Notes: generated by a model from the sequence alone, not told the origin. A stretch of 64,000 nucleotides of DNA from CAZEHO01 sp964511945 (GCA_964511945.1 CAZEHO010000001.1:248001-312000); one strand, 5' to 3'. Counted from the stretch's first letter, positions 42,147-51,530 are shown. Numbers and translations: made by a program.

Positions 42147-42158
42147 TGACCCCCCGGC
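42135..42158. terminator. Strong hairpin at the mobA stop, between convergent genes
   Basis: GCCGGGGGGT pairs perfectly with ACCCCCCGGC (10 bp) on a GATG loop, covering the mobA TGA. It lies between the plus-strand operon and the minus-strand group ending at 42180, so it may serve both directions. No T-run. Confidence 0.65.
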
Positions 42159-42179
42159 GCATGCCGACGCTCTGTCTTG

Positions 42180-42470
42180 CTACCAGCGGGCCAGGAGGCT
42201 TTCGACGACGCCGGCCGACTCCGTGAAGTCGATGGCCGGACGGATGTCGATCTTGGCTCCGGCGAGTGCGAAGTAGTTGCGATAGAGGTTGACGTCCTCG
42301 ATGCGGTCGGTCTCGAAGAGGGTGACTCCCTTGGAGGTGGGGCCCTGGAGGGAGTAGGCGCCGAGCACCTTGAAGGTCTCGGGCTTCACCGAGTCGTACC
42401 AGGCCTTGCGCTTGATATTGAACTCATGGACGTTCTCCCAGGGCTGCTCCCAGATGGCGATAAACAGCAT
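42180..42470 (-). CDS. Small conserved-looking protein, DUF3303-like
   Basis: 96 residues: MLFIAIWEQPWENVHEFNIK at the start, then VLGAYSLQGPTSKGVTLFET. Looks like a small alpha/beta-barrel (dimeric ferredoxin-like) protein and reminds me of the DUF3303 family, but the match is from memory and weak. Third gene of the minus-strand fhs-transporter group, 49 bases after the transporter. Function unknown. Confidence 0.6.
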   Translation of the reverse strand: MLFIAIWEQPWENVHEFNIKRKAWYDSVKPETFKVLGAYSLQGPTSKGVTLFETDRIEDVNLYRNYFALAGAKIDIRPAIDFTESAGVVESLLARW

Positions 42471-42519
42471 GGCTTCTGTCTCCTTCTCCGCGTCGGAAAG
42501 ATTCTGTTGGTAGGACCGA

Positions 42520-43083
42520 TCAGCTGACCGGGCCGATGGGCAGGACGACCCGGCCGTAGTACTCGTTGATCACTTCGGCCATGGCCAGGTAGATCGCACT
42601 GGCGCCGCAGATGATGCCTTCGATCCCTGCGATGTCGCCGATGACTCCGTTGCCGGTGAGGTCCCGGAGGGCCAGCAGCCAGAACAGGAGCGTGAGGGAA
42701 CCGAAGATGAACTGCACGGCGCGGTTCAGGCGAAGCGTCGAGACGAACATGAAGGCCGTGAACAGGCCCCACATGAACAGGTAGGCCGACATGGCATCAC
42801 TGGTCGGCGCCTCCCACCAGCCCCACGCGGGAGCGAGCAGCAGGAAGACCAGCGTCAGCCAGAAGAACCCGTAGGAGGTGAAGGCGGTCGTGCCGAACGT
42901 ATTGCCCTTCCGGAATTCCATGATGCCGGCGACCACCTGGGCGAGGCCTCCGTAGAAGATGCCCATACCCAGAATCATGGAGTCGATCGGCCACAAGCCC
43001 GCGTTGTGCAGGTTCAACAGGACGGTGGTCATCCCGAAACCCATCAACCCCAGCGGCGCAGGATTGGCGAATTCATCCTTCAT
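42520..43083 (-). CDS. satP: Acetate/succinate-type transporter, GPR1/FUN34/YaaH family
   Basis: 187 residues from ATG 43083, six hydrophobic segments. The family signature FANPAPLGLMGFG at the N-terminus is present, as are PIDSMILGMGIFYGGLAQVVAGIMEF segments and the NTFGTTAFTSYGFFWL motif. Members carry acetate or succinate with protons. Next to fhs and the acetyl-CoA pathway, acetate export or uptake is the likely job. Confidence 0.9.
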   Translation of the reverse strand: MKDEFANPAPLGLMGFGMTTVLLNLHNAGLWPIDSMILGMGIFYGGLAQVVAGIMEFRKGNTFGTTAFTSYGFFWLTLVFLLLAPAWGWWEAPTSDAMSAYLFMWGLFTAFMFVSTLRLNRAVQFIFGSLTLLFWLLALRDLTGNGVIGDIAGIEGIICGASAIYLAMAEVINEYYGRVVLPIGPVS

Positions 43084-43147
43084 CGGTGTTTCCTGCCTTT
43101 CGAAAAGGACGTGCGTTGTCCTCATCCCAGCGCGCGGAGGACAACGG

Positions 43148-43170
43148 CCCTAGAGGCAAACGGCCTAGGG
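43148..43170. promoter_or_regulatory. Inverted repeat between fhs and the transporter gene
   Basis: CCCTAG and CTAGGG, separated by 11 bases, lie in the 172-base gap upstream of the transporter. Could be a regulator site or a weak hairpin. Short, so chance occurrence is possible. Confidence 0.3.
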
Positions 43171-43255
43171 ATCCCGGCACAAGGACTTTGAGACTGCACT
43201 GCGGCGCGACATCGCAATATCGCGGGGCCCGACTGTGCCGACGCCGGCAGAACCC

Positions 43256-45025
43256 CTAGAACAGCCCCTTCACCTTGCCAGTGTCCACGTCGATATCGAT
43301 CCCCCGGTAGGCCGGGTTGGAGGCGGTTCCCGGCATCAGCTTGATGGTGCCCGCCACCGGTACCACGAAGCCCGCGCCCTTGTACACCAGGATGTCGCGG
43401 ATCGGCAACGTCCAACCTCGCGGCCGTCCCTTGAGCGTCGGATCGTGCGACAAGCTGAGGTGCGTCTTGACCATGCACATGCCGAGTTCGGACATGTCGG
43501 GGTCGTCCTCCAATGCGTCGAGACGAGACTGCGCTCCGTCGACGTAGGAGACCCCGTCGGCGCCGTACACCTCGCGGGCGATCAGGTCGATCCGCTGGCT
43601 CAGCGGCATGCTGAGGTCGTAGAGGAACCGGAAGTCGGGTTTCTCCTTGCAGGCCTCGATGACCGCTTCCGCGAACTCGATTGCCCCATCACCGCCCTCC
43701 ATCCAGTGTTGCGACACCGCTGCCAGAGCGCCGTGCTCCTCGGCGATCCGGCGCACCAACTCGATCTCCGCTGGGGTGTCGGTGTAGAAGCCGTTGACGC
43801 AGACGACCGGGCGCACCCCACTTTTCTTGACCGTCTCGATGTGGGCGATCAGGTTCTCGCACCCGGCCTCGAGGAGTCCCAGGTTCTCCTCGCTGTAGGC
43901 AGGATCGAGCGGGATCCCCGGTTTCACCTCGGGGCCACCCCCGTGCATCTTGAGGGCACGGATCGTGGCGACGATCACGATGGCATTCGGTTCGATCCCC
44001 GAGTACCGGCACTTCAGATTCCAGAACTTCTCGAACCCGATGTCGGCCCCGAACCCGCTCTCGGTCACGTGGTAGTCGGCGAGCTTGGTGCCGAGGCGGT
44101 CGGCGATGATCGAGCTCTGGCCGATCGCGATGTTGGCGAAGGGGCCTGCGTGCACGAACACCGGCTGGCCTTCGAGAGTTTGCATCAGTGTCGGGTTGAG
44201 GCTGTCGGCCATCCAGGCCGTCATCGCACCGGCGACCTCGAGGTCGGACGTGGTCACCGGGTTCCCGGCCTTGTCGTAGGCGACAATCATCTTGCCGATC
44301 CGTTGGCGCAAGTCGGCCAGGTCGGTCGCGACCGCAAGGATGGCCATCAACTCACTGGACACGGTGATCTGGAATCCCGATTCCATCTCGTAGCCATCCA
44401 TCTTCCCGCCACGGCCGATCACGATGTTGCGCAGCGCCTGGGCGCAGAAGTCGATGACCCACCGGATCTCCACCCGCTCGGGATCGATGTCGAGCCGTTT
44501 CAGGTTGCTCCTGGCCAGGCGGGCATCGTCGTAGTTGCGCTCGTGCTGCATGCGGGAGGTGAGCGCCACCATGGCCAGGTTGTGGGCATTGGTGATGCTG
44601 TCGATATCGCCGGTGAGCCCGAGACAGAACGGGGCGAGCGGAATGCACTGGGCGAGTCCGCCCCCTGCAGCCGAACCCTTGATGTTGAACGTGGGGCCAC
44701 CGCTCGGCTGCCTGATCGCCCCGGTGACGCTTTCACCAAGCTTGCCGAGGCCCTGGATGAGGCCGATGGCCGAGGTGGTCTTGCCCTCGCCCAGCGGGGT
44801 CGGTGTGATTGCCGTGACGTCGATGTACTTGGCCGGTGGGGCCGACTCCAGCCGATCGAGGACGGCCCGGTAGTCGACTCTGCCCAGCCATTTGCCGTAG
44901 GGGATCATCTCGTCGCCCTGAAGGCCCAGTTCCTGCCCCAACTGGTCGAAGGTCTTCATCGATGCCTCTGCGACTTCGGCGACCTCCCAATCGGCCATCT
45001 TTGTCGGGTCGAGTTGTGTCGTCAT
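43256..45025 (-). CDS. fhs: Formate-tetrahydrofolate ligase
   Basis: ATP-dependent synthesis of 10-formyl-THF from formate, the first folate step of the methyl branch. 589 residues from ATG 45025 (an upstream in-frame start adds a non-homologous tail). P-loop ITPTPLGEGKTTSAIGLIQG, then TGAIRQPSGGPTFNIKG, GGLAQCIPLAPFCLGLTGDI, TSDLEVAGAMTAW and a C-terminal YKGAGFVVPVAGTIKLMPG. Slightly longer than the usual 557 residues, mostly at the N-terminus. Head of the minus-strand group. Confidence 0.96.
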   Translation of the reverse strand: MTTQLDPTKMADWEVAEVAEASMKTFDQLGQELGLQGDEMIPYGKWLGRVDYRAVLDRLESAPPAKYIDVTAITPTPLGEGKTTSAIGLIQGLGKLGESVTGAIRQPSGGPTFNIKGSAAGGGLAQCIPLAPFCLGLTGDIDSITNAHNLAMVALTSRMQHERNYDDARLARSNLKRLDIDPERVEIRWVIDFCAQALRNIVIGRGGKMDGYEMESGFQITVSSELMAILAVATDLADLRQRIGKMIVAYDKAGNPVTTSDLEVAGAMTAWMADSLNPTLMQTLEGQPVFVHAGPFANIAIGQSSIIADRLGTKLADYHVTESGFGADIGFEKFWNLKCRYSGIEPNAIVIVATIRALKMHGGGPEVKPGIPLDPAYSEENLGLLEAGCENLIAHIETVKKSGVRPVVCVNGFYTDTPAEIELVRRIAEEHGALAAVSQHWMEGGDGAIEFAEAVIEACKEKPDFRFLYDLSMPLSQRIDLIAREVYGADGVSYVDGAQSRLDALEDDPDMSELGMCMVKTHLSLSHDPTLKGRPRGWTLPIRDILVYKGAGFVVPVAGTIKLMPGTASNPAYRGIDIDVDTGKVKGLF

Positions 45026-45195
45026 GGTGCTCCACTTCGGGCTCTCGCCGGATCTCAACCGTCGGATCTTTCGACCGGGCTCCCACGCCCCAATCGTTGC
45101 CTCCACTCTCTCCTCCGCAGGCGCCGCACGCTAGGGCACGATGGCCGTATCTGGCCGGCCGGACGGTGTCGGGGTCCTGCCGCCCGGTCGAGACA

Positions 45196-45984
45196 TCAAT
45201 GCCAGGCGTGGAAACGATCGTTGCGGCGGTCGAGTCGGATGTCGACTCCGAAGGTCCTTGCCAACGCCTCAGCCGTCAGCGTGTGCTCGATTGGGCCGGC
45301 GTCGACCAGACGTCCGTTCGATACCAGAGCGATGTGATCGAAGCCCGGCGGGATCTCCTCGACGTGGTGGGTGACGAGCACAATGGCCGGGCCATCCGGG
45401 TCGGCTGCGAGATTCGCCAGCGATGCCACCAATCGTTCCCTGGCCCCCAGGTCGAGTCCGGTGGTCGCCTCATCGAGCAGAAGCACCTCGGGCGAGTTGA
45501 TGAGGCTGCGGGCGATCATCACCCGAGCCTTCTCACCGGCGGACAGCGTGGCGAACCGGCGATCGGCCAGGTGTCCTGCCTCCAGCTGGCGAAGGCGGTC
45601 GTGGGCTCGCCGCCAATCTTCCTCGTCATACTCATGCCACCGGCTGTCGACGAACGCAGCGTGTTTGCCGGTGACCACGATCTCGATGGCCGGCAGGTTC
45701 TGGTGCACCATCGCCGACGGCCCGGTTCCGGCATAGCCGATCAGCCTGCGAAGGTCACGCACGTCAACCCGACCTCGCTGGTGCCCGAGCAACCGCACCG
45801 TGCCGCGTGTCGGGGCGATGTAGGTGGATGCGATCTGCAGCAACAGCGTCTTGCCGGCGCCGTTTGGACCAAGCACGACCCAGTGCTCATCGGAGCGCAC
45901 GTGCCAATCGACATCGCGCAGCAGCCAGCGTCCCTCTCGCATCAGGGAGACGCCGTCGAGTTCGATTACATCGGTCGGTTGCAT
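45196..45984 (-). CDS. Stand-alone ABC transporter ATPase
   Basis: 262 residues from ATG 45984: Walker A GPNGAGKTLLLQ, signature LSAGEKARVMIARSL, Walker B LLLDEATTGLDLG, H-loop VTHHVEEIP. No permease or binding protein is encoded beside it. Similar solitary ATPases (ModF/YlmA-like) occur near molybdate and tungstate genes, and tupA lies 84 bases away on the other strand, but its partner is unknown. Confidence 0.8.
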   Translation of the reverse strand: MQPTDVIELDGVSLMREGRWLLRDVDWHVRSDEHWVVLGPNGAGKTLLLQIASTYIAPTRGTVRLLGHQRGRVDVRDLRRLIGYAGTGPSAMVHQNLPAIEIVVTGKHAAFVDSRWHEYDEEDWRRAHDRLRQLEAGHLADRRFATLSAGEKARVMIARSLINSPEVLLLDEATTGLDLGARERLVASLANLAADPDGPAIVLVTHHVEEIPPGFDHIALVSNGRLVDAGPIEHTLTAEALARTFGVDIRLDRRNDRFHAWH

Positions 45985-46068
45985 TCGTCGAGGACAGTAC
46001 CTTCCCCGGTGATGCCTATCGTGTGTGTCGGCCGGGCGGGTGGGCGCCGGGACAAGGAGAACGACACA

Positions 46069-46920
46069 ATGCCCCGGAGCCGAGTTCGACGCGGACTGAT
46101 CACCATCGCCGTGACACTCTTTATCCTGACCGCTGCCTGCGGCGATGACGCTTCCGACGAGCCACCGCTGCTTCGTCTGGCGACCACCACCAGTCTGTAC
46201 GACACCGGCCTGTGGGATCTGCTCGAGCCGATGTTCGAGGAGCGCGCCGGCGTCGATCTCGATGTGATCTACGCCGGTACCGGTGTGGCCCTCGAGCACG
46301 GGCGGAACGGGGATGTCGATGTGATCGCGGTTCACTCCAGGGAACGCGAGCTCACCTACGTCGCTGAGGGTCACGGCGTCGAGCGAGTCCCGTTTGCATG
46401 CAACTCGTTCCTGCTGGTGGGTCCGGCTTCCGATCCCGCCGGAGTCGCCGGGATGAGTGCAGAGGATGCATTCGTCCGGCTGGCCGAATCCCAAACGGGG
46501 CAGTTCGTTTCCCGCGGGGACGACTCGGGTACCCATGGGCGGGAGAAGTCGATTTGGTCGGCGCTCGGGTACGACTACGACACCGTCCGCACGAGCGGTG
46601 ACTGGTACGTTGAGACCGGAGCGGGCATGGGTCCGACGCTGGTGATCGCCCACGAGAAGCAGGCGTACACGCTGAGCGACGTCGGGACGTTCCTGTCATA
46701 TTTGGACGATGTTGAGCTCGTTGCACTCGTCGAGCAGGGAGAACTCCTGGCCAACGCCTATTCGATCATCATGGGCACCGGCACCGACAACCAGGCTGCG
46801 GCCGAGGAGCTGGTGGAGTTCGTGACGGCACCCGACATCCAGGAAGTCATCGGGGAGTACGGCGTGGCCGACTTCGGGCGGGCACTGTTCGACCCGTGCG
46901 CCGGAACACCGGGGTTGTAG
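46069..46920 (+). CDS. tupA: Tungstate-binding lipoprotein of an ABC transporter (TupA)
   Basis: 283 residues from ATG 46069 (AAGGAG ribosome site at 46054-46059). Lipoprotein signal with lipobox LTAACG, then the oxyanion-binding TTTSLYDTGLWDLLEPMFEE characteristic of TupA, IYAGTGVALEHGRNGDVDV, VSRGDDSGTHGREKSIW and AYTLSDVGTFLSY. Binds tungstate (or molybdate) outside the cell. The frame is open far upstream, but that part overlaps fhs and the ATPase on the other strand and is not part of the gene. Supports a W or Mo formate dehydrogenase. Confidence 0.92.
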   Translation: MPRSRVRRGLITIAVTLFILTAACGDDASDEPPLLRLATTTSLYDTGLWDLLEPMFEERAGVDLDVIYAGTGVALEHGRNGDVDVIAVHSRERELTYVAEGHGVERVPFACNSFLLVGPASDPAGVAGMSAEDAFVRLAESQTGQFVSRGDDSGTHGREKSIWSALGYDYDTVRTSGDWYVETGAGMGPTLVIAHEKQAYTLSDVGTFLSYLDDVELVALVEQGELLANAYSIIMGTGTDNQAAAEELVEFVTAPDIQEVIGEYGVADFGRALFDPCAGTPGL

Positions 46921-46926
46921 GCGGCC

Positions 46927-47622
46927 GTGGGCGCGATCTGGGAGGGGTTCACCGAAGCGCTGCGGCTGATCTTCACCGCCGACGAGCTCGTCCTCGAGAT
47001 CACCTGGCGCTCTTTGCGAATCGTCGCGGTGTCGAGTTCGATCGCATTTCTGCTGATCGCGCTCCCGGTTGCGCTGCTAATCCATTTCAACGAGTTCCCG
47101 GGCAAGCGGCTGGTGGTGAGCACCATCTACACCCTGTTTGCCATGCCGACGGTCGTTGTCGGGCTGGTGGGCTGGCTGATGCTGTCGCGCACCGGACCGC
47201 TCGGCCTCCTCGATTGGCTCTTCACCCCCCAGGGCATCGTTTTCGGGCAGGTGCTGCTGATCACGCCGGTGATGCTCGGTCTCATCATCCCGGCATTGCG
47301 GGCGGTCGATCGTTCCATCCCGGAGACCGCCATGGCCCTCGGCGCCGGCCGGCGTCAAATGGCCATGATCACCGTCAAAGAGGCCCGCTTCGGAATCCTG
47401 ACGGCCCTGATCATGGGCATCGGACGAGCGGTTTCCGAGATCGGCGTGTCGATGATCATCGGTGGCAACATCGCCGGTCACACCCGCACCTTGACCACGG
47501 CGATCGTGCTCGAGACGAATCGCGGCGAGACTGAACTCGCAATCGCCCTCGGCATCGTGCTGATCGTGCTCGCCCTGGTGTTGAATATCGCCTTCTTCTC
47601 ATTACAGCGGGAGGGATCATGA
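46927..47622 (+). CDS. tupB: Tungstate ABC transporter permease (TupB)
   Basis: 231 residues from GTG 46927. About five membrane segments; permease loop PETAMALGAGRRQMAMITVKEARFG contains the EAA-like motif that contacts the ATPase. ISEIGVSMIIGGNIAGHTRTLTT-type C-terminal region (here SEIGVSMIIGGNIAGHTR) is typical of TupB. Seven bases separate it from tupA and it overlaps tupC by 4. Confidence 0.92.
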   Translation: MGAIWEGFTEALRLIFTADELVLEITWRSLRIVAVSSSIAFLLIALPVALLIHFNEFPGKRLVVSTIYTLFAMPTVVVGLVGWLMLSRTGPLGLLDWLFTPQGIVFGQVLLITPVMLGLIIPALRAVDRSIPETAMALGAGRRQMAMITVKEARFGILTALIMGIGRAVSEIGVSMIIGGNIAGHTRTLTTAIVLETNRGETELAIALGIVLIVLALVLNIAFFSLQREGS

Positions 47623-48710
47623 CGGTGTCCCTGCTGGAAGTTCGCGGCGTCAATCAGAGCTTCGGCGGGAGCCCGGTATTGCGTGACGTCGACCTGGCCG
47701 TCGAAAGGGGCGATGTTTTCGCGCTGATCGGTCCGACCGGCGCCGGGAAGACGACGCTGCTGCGAGTCCTCGACCTCATCGAGCGCCCGGCTTCCGGGAC
47801 GGTGATCTTCGACGGTGAGGACGTCTCCGACCCGGAACGGGTGAGGCTGGCTGCCCGCCGCAAGATGGCGTACGTCCCGCAGAAGCCGGTGCTGTTCACC
47901 GGGACCGTGGCCGACAACGTGGCCCTGGCGCTCAAGTGGCGCAAGGTCGACCGTTCGGAGATCACCCGGCGGGTGCGCAGCGTGCTCGAAACCGTCGACA
48001 TGCCCGAATTCGCCGACCGGGCTGCCCGATCACTGTCCGGCGGTGAGACGCAGCGCGTTGCCCTTGCCCGGGCGCTGGTCACGGAACCGGAATTGCTGTT
48101 CCTCGACGAACCGACCGCCAATCTCGATCCGAACTCGACCGACCGGGTGGAGCGTGTTCTGGAGCGGGTCATCGCCGTCGGCACCACGACGGTCGTGATG
48201 TCGACGCACGACATGGAGCAGGGGCAGCGGCTTGCCACCAGGATGGGCGTGTTGATCGACGGGCGCATTCGTCAGATCGGCCCGCCTCAAGAGGTCTTCC
48301 GATCGCCGAGTGACGAGGCCGTGGCGGGGTTCATCGGGGTCGGCAACATGCTGCCCGGGCGGGTGACCCGCCGGCTTGATCCGGGACTGGTCGAGGTCGA
48401 AGTCGACGGCACCACCGTCGAAGCGGTCGCGACGGCGGAGCCGGGGACCCCCGTCTGGGCAGTGGTGAGGACCGAGGACGTGACGTTTTCGACCGAACCG
48501 CACCCCAGCAGCGCTCGCAACACCTTCTCGGGTCCCATCACCCGGGTGGTGGCCGGAGGTCTGGTCGTTCGGGTCGAGATCGATTGCGGATTCCCGCTCA
48601 TCGGCGTGGTCACCGCGAGGTCCGCAACGGAGATGGGGCTCGCCCCCGGTGTTGAACTGACGGCCGATTTCAAGGCCACCGCAGTGCATGTACTGGATCG
48701 AATCGCCTAG
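47619..48710 (+). CDS. tupC: Tungstate ABC transporter ATPase (TupC) with C-terminal TOBE-like domain
   Basis: 363 residues: Walker A GPTGAGKTTLL, signature SLSGGETQRVALARAL, Walker B LLFLDEPTANLD, H-loop MSTHDMEQG. The C-terminal 120 residues form an oxyanion-sensing TOBE-like domain (VGNMLPGRVTRRL ... VRTEDVTFSTEP ... LAPGVELTADFKATAVHVL). Stop codon TAG coincides with the left end of a MITE-like inverted repeat. Confidence 0.92.
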   Translation: MTVSLLEVRGVNQSFGGSPVLRDVDLAVERGDVFALIGPTGAGKTTLLRVLDLIERPASGTVIFDGEDVSDPERVRLAARRKMAYVPQKPVLFTGTVADNVALALKWRKVDRSEITRRVRSVLETVDMPEFADRAARSLSGGETQRVALARALVTEPELLFLDEPTANLDPNSTDRVERVLERVIAVGTTTVVMSTHDMEQGQRLATRMGVLIDGRIRQIGPPQEVFRSPSDEAVAGFIGVGNMLPGRVTRRLDPGLVEVEVDGTTVEAVATAEPGTPVWAVVRTEDVTFSTEPHPSSARNTFSGPITRVVAGGLVVRVEIDCGFPLIGVVTARSATEMGLAPGVELTADFKATAVHVLDRIA

Positions 48711-48893
48711 GAGTCTGCTGAGTAATGCCGATGTGGCGTGCCCGCCGGGCACGTTGATCGGCGGCCAGGCGCGCCAATCGCAAGGACGCAGGTTCCGCCT
48801 CTCCTCGTGCAGGAATGGTGGGACCGAGGATGCAGCGAGTGGTGATGACTGGTCGTCGAGATGTGCGACATGTATTGCTCAGCGGGCTCCTAG
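48707..48893. mobile_element. MITE-like element with 16-bp terminal inverted repeats
   Basis: GAGTCTGCTGAGTAAT at the left (48711-48726) and the reverse complement of ATTGCTCAGCGGGCTC at the right (48874-48889) agree at 13 of 16 positions, the differences all T/C. Both ends are flanked by CTAG, which may be a target duplication. The 150-base interior has no reading frame worth naming. No transposase, so this is a non-autonomous element or an IS remnant. Confidence 0.5.
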
Positions 48894-49005
48894 AAGGCCC
48901 GCAGGATTCTTCGAGCGGAGGTCCCGGAATCAGGGTCGCTTGGCCCTGGTCACGCGCCCGGACGATCAGGCATGGTCGGGGTGTGGTGTCAGCCGAGGGA
49001 GTCTC
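48894..49005. other. Short spacer before the small gene at 49006
   Basis: No gene seen. A GAGGGA purine run at 48994-48999 is the ribosome site for the next frame. Confidence 0.4.
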
Positions 49006-49242
49006 ATGGTGGCGCAAGGGCCGGTCGACCATGGCGGGCATCAACTCGTGACCGAGTTCGACCCGCATCGGCCGGATTGGTGTTTCGCCGAGTGTCGCTG
49101 CGGTGCGTGGTACTTCGAGTCAATCGCGCCTCCCGATCCGGACACTCACGTGATCCTGGCGTCGGTGCGGGCCGAACTCGAATGGCGCAAGCACATTCCC
49201 CCGGGGGCAGCCCCGTTTCGTGATTACGGGGTGAACCGGTAG
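49006..49242 (+). CDS. Small protein with a Cys/Trp-rich segment, unknown function
   Basis: 78 residues from ATG 49006. HQLVTEFDPHRPDWCFAECR and CGAWYFES form a compact Cys/Trp/His-rich core that could bind a metal (three Cys within seven residues), followed by a helical tail. No family recognised. Overlaps the convergent propeller gene by 19 bases. Confidence 0.55.
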   Translation: MVAQGPVDHGGHQLVTEFDPHRPDWCFAECRCGAWYFESIAPPDPDTHVILASVRAELEWRKHIPPGAAPFRDYGVNR

Positions 49243-51530
49243 AGCCCGTCGCTCACCGTGCCGGTCCACACGGTCCCGCCCGAGGCCGTGATGGAGATGA
49301 AGGTGGGACGGTCTGGGTGCTCAAAGATCGACCAACCTGATCCATCGAACCAGGCGATCCAACCCTCGGGCGAAGCCGCCCATAACGAACCGCCGTCCAC
49401 GGCCAGGTCGCGGATCTCGTCGGCGGGGAGACCACCTGCAGCGCCGTGGACGGTCCATATGGCCCCATCGAACTCGGCGATCCCACCGTCCTCGAACCCG
49501 AACCAGATCGTCCCGTCGCCGGCGATTGTGATGGCGTTCACCGATGCGCCGGCGACTGCGTCCGGAACCCCATCCGGTTCACTCCACCCGGTGCCATACC
49601 AGCGCCGCGGTCCGCTGATCGTGGCAGCCCAGAGGTCCCCGCCGGGGGAGCCGGCGAGTGCCAGGAGGCCGTCGAGCGCCGGGTCAGGTGGGAATCCCGA
49701 CCAGGATGCGCCGTCCCACCACACGGTGGCCCCGGCGAAGTCGCCGGCCACAACCGTGTCGGCGGTTGCCCCGAGGCCTCGCAGGTCGAACCCTTCACCC
49801 TCTATGGCCCAGGCACCGGTTCGGGTGGACCAGATTCCGTCGAACTGAGCGGCCAGCCACAGAGTGCCGTCCGGAGTTTCGGCGAGAGCGGTGACCTCAC
49901 CCGGCGGTCCGGGTGGAATCACCGTCCAACCGGCACCGTCAAATGAGGAGAGTCCCCAATTGCCGCCGGCCCAGAGCATGCCGTCGGTGGCGGCATGGAG
50001 CACCCCGACATAGTCCCCGCCGACTGTGGCCGGGGAGGTGTGGTCCCAGGTCCCGCCCCCTGCTGGAGCCGGACCGGCGTCGGCGACTGTGCCGGGCGCC
50101 GATTGCCAGACGGCGGCGTCGAAGTCCCCCTGGATCCCGGTGGCTCCTGCCGCTGCCAGGACGACTCCGTCCCATGCGAGTCCGTTCACCACCTGCCAGT
50201 CCGGTGCGGTCAGGTCTTCGACCCTGGTCCACGCGAGACCGTCGGACGATTGCCAGGCGGCGAAATCCGGGTCCCCGTTTGGCCCGGTCCGGCCGGCGGC
50301 AACGATCACGCTCCCGGCTTTGGTGACTACATCCATGACCTCGTGGCCGGGTCCGCCGAGATCGGCGTTGGCGGCACCTCGCCGGGTCCAGGTGTCTCCA
50401 TCGGGCGATGTCCACACCGCTGCATCGGCGAGTTCGCCGGGCACTTGCGACCGGCCGACCGCGACTAGGCCGGACCCGCCGGAGGTGATGTCCCAGGCCA
50501 GTTCGAGGTCAGGGCCTCCCATTCCCGCCGCATCCGAGCGAGTGAATGCGCTGGTGGTCACGGGAGCACTCCATACCGCGGGATCCTCGGCGCCGGGACC
50601 CGCCACGAAGGTTCCATCCTCATCGGGCTGGGTGATGCCCACCGCGACGATGCGGTCACCGGTCACCTCCGCTCCGAACATCGCCTGATCGCCGGGCTCA
50701 GTGAGGGCGGCCTCGGTCCAGGCAGTGCCGTCGGCGCTGGTCCACCAGGCCGCATCGATCTGACCGCCGGTGATGGCATACCCGACCGCGGTGAACCCCT
50801 CCGAATGGGAGACGAGTTCCGTGACCATGCGAGGGCCCGGTGCCAGACCGGGAGATCCTCCGGTCCAGGTGGCGCCCATGGGTGACGTCCACGAGGTGAC
50901 CGTCCAGTTCGTGCCGTCGTAGATGCGGCCAACGGCGAGGATCGATCCATCCGGCCGGACCGCGGCCTCGAGGAACTGCGATTCCTGGTAGCCCGCCGGG
51001 GGTGGAGCAGATCCGGCCCGTACCCACTGCGATGCATCGTTGAGTCCCCATGCGGTTGCGGTGCCGTCGCTCTGACCGACCGCGATGAACCGGCCACCGT
51101 TGAGCGGGATGATGTCGAAGATCTGCTGGCCGCCGGGGCCGGCGAAATCGCCGCCGGTGACCGGGGTCCAGGGGGAGAACTCGGTGGTGCCGGACGGCAG
51201 GGTGGTTCCCGTTGCGGGTTGGGTTGTTGCCGTCGGCGCCGAGGTCGCGGTGCCCGGGGGAGAAGTCGTCTGGGTCACCGACGTGCCGGGTCCGGTCACG
51301 GTGGTCTGTGCCACCGTGGTGGTGGTGCTGCTGCTGCCGTCACCGCGGTTGAGCAACAGCACGATCACCACGGCCGCCGCCGCGGCGATGATCGTCCCGG
51401 CAATCCACCAGATGTTCGACGAGATGGCTGCTGTCGGGCCGGAGGATGTCGCCGCTGCGGCAGGAGGGGAGCCGCAGGCCTGGCAGAACTGCTCGCCGGG
51501 ACGCATCGGATGGCCGTTGGCACACTGCAT
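49224..51530 (-). CDS. Zinc-ribbon, membrane-anchored double-propeller protein
   Basis: 768 residues. N-terminal zinc ribbon (CANGHPMRPGEQFCQACG, residues 3-20), one membrane helix at about 40-61 (IWWIAGTIIAAAAAVVIVLL), a Thr-rich stalk, then two repeat arrays. The first has BNR/Asp-box-like units (WTSADGTAW, WTSPDGDTW, WQSSDGLAW). The second has units of the two-component-regulator-propeller type (DGTLWLAAQFDGIW, DGTIWFGFEDGGIAEF, LWAASPEGWIAWFDG). No signal peptide, so the ribbon should stay inside and the propellers outside. Function unknown. Confidence 0.8.
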   Translation of the reverse strand: MQCANGHPMRPGEQFCQACGSPPAAAATSSGPTAAISSNIWWIAGTIIAAAAAVVIVLLLNRGDGSSSTTTTVAQTTVTGPGTSVTQTTSPPGTATSAPTATTQPATGTTLPSGTTEFSPWTPVTGGDFAGPGGQQIFDIIPLNGGRFIAVGQSDGTATAWGLNDASQWVRAGSAPPPAGYQESQFLEAAVRPDGSILAVGRIYDGTNWTVTSWTSPMGATWTGGSPGLAPGPRMVTELVSHSEGFTAVGYAITGGQIDAAWWTSADGTAWTEAALTEPGDQAMFGAEVTGDRIVAVGITQPDEDGTFVAGPGAEDPAVWSAPVTTSAFTRSDAAGMGGPDLELAWDITSGGSGLVAVGRSQVPGELADAAVWTSPDGDTWTRRGAANADLGGPGHEVMDVVTKAGSVIVAAGRTGPNGDPDFAAWQSSDGLAWTRVEDLTAPDWQVVNGLAWDGVVLAAAGATGIQGDFDAAVWQSAPGTVADAGPAPAGGGTWDHTSPATVGGDYVGVLHAATDGMLWAGGNWGLSSFDGAGWTVIPPGPPGEVTALAETPDGTLWLAAQFDGIWSTRTGAWAIEGEGFDLRGLGATADTVVAGDFAGATVWWDGASWSGFPPDPALDGLLALAGSPGGDLWAATISGPRRWYGTGWSEPDGVPDAVAGASVNAITIAGDGTIWFGFEDGGIAEFDGAIWTVHGAAGGLPADEIRDLAVDGGSLWAASPEGWIAWFDGSGWSIFEHPDRPTFISITASGGTVWTGTVSDGLYRFTP

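Noticed and set aside
44836..46068. In-frame upstream extension of tupA of more than 400 codons
   Set aside because: It overlaps fhs and the ABC ATPase on the other strand and would bury the lipoprotein signal that starts at 46069.
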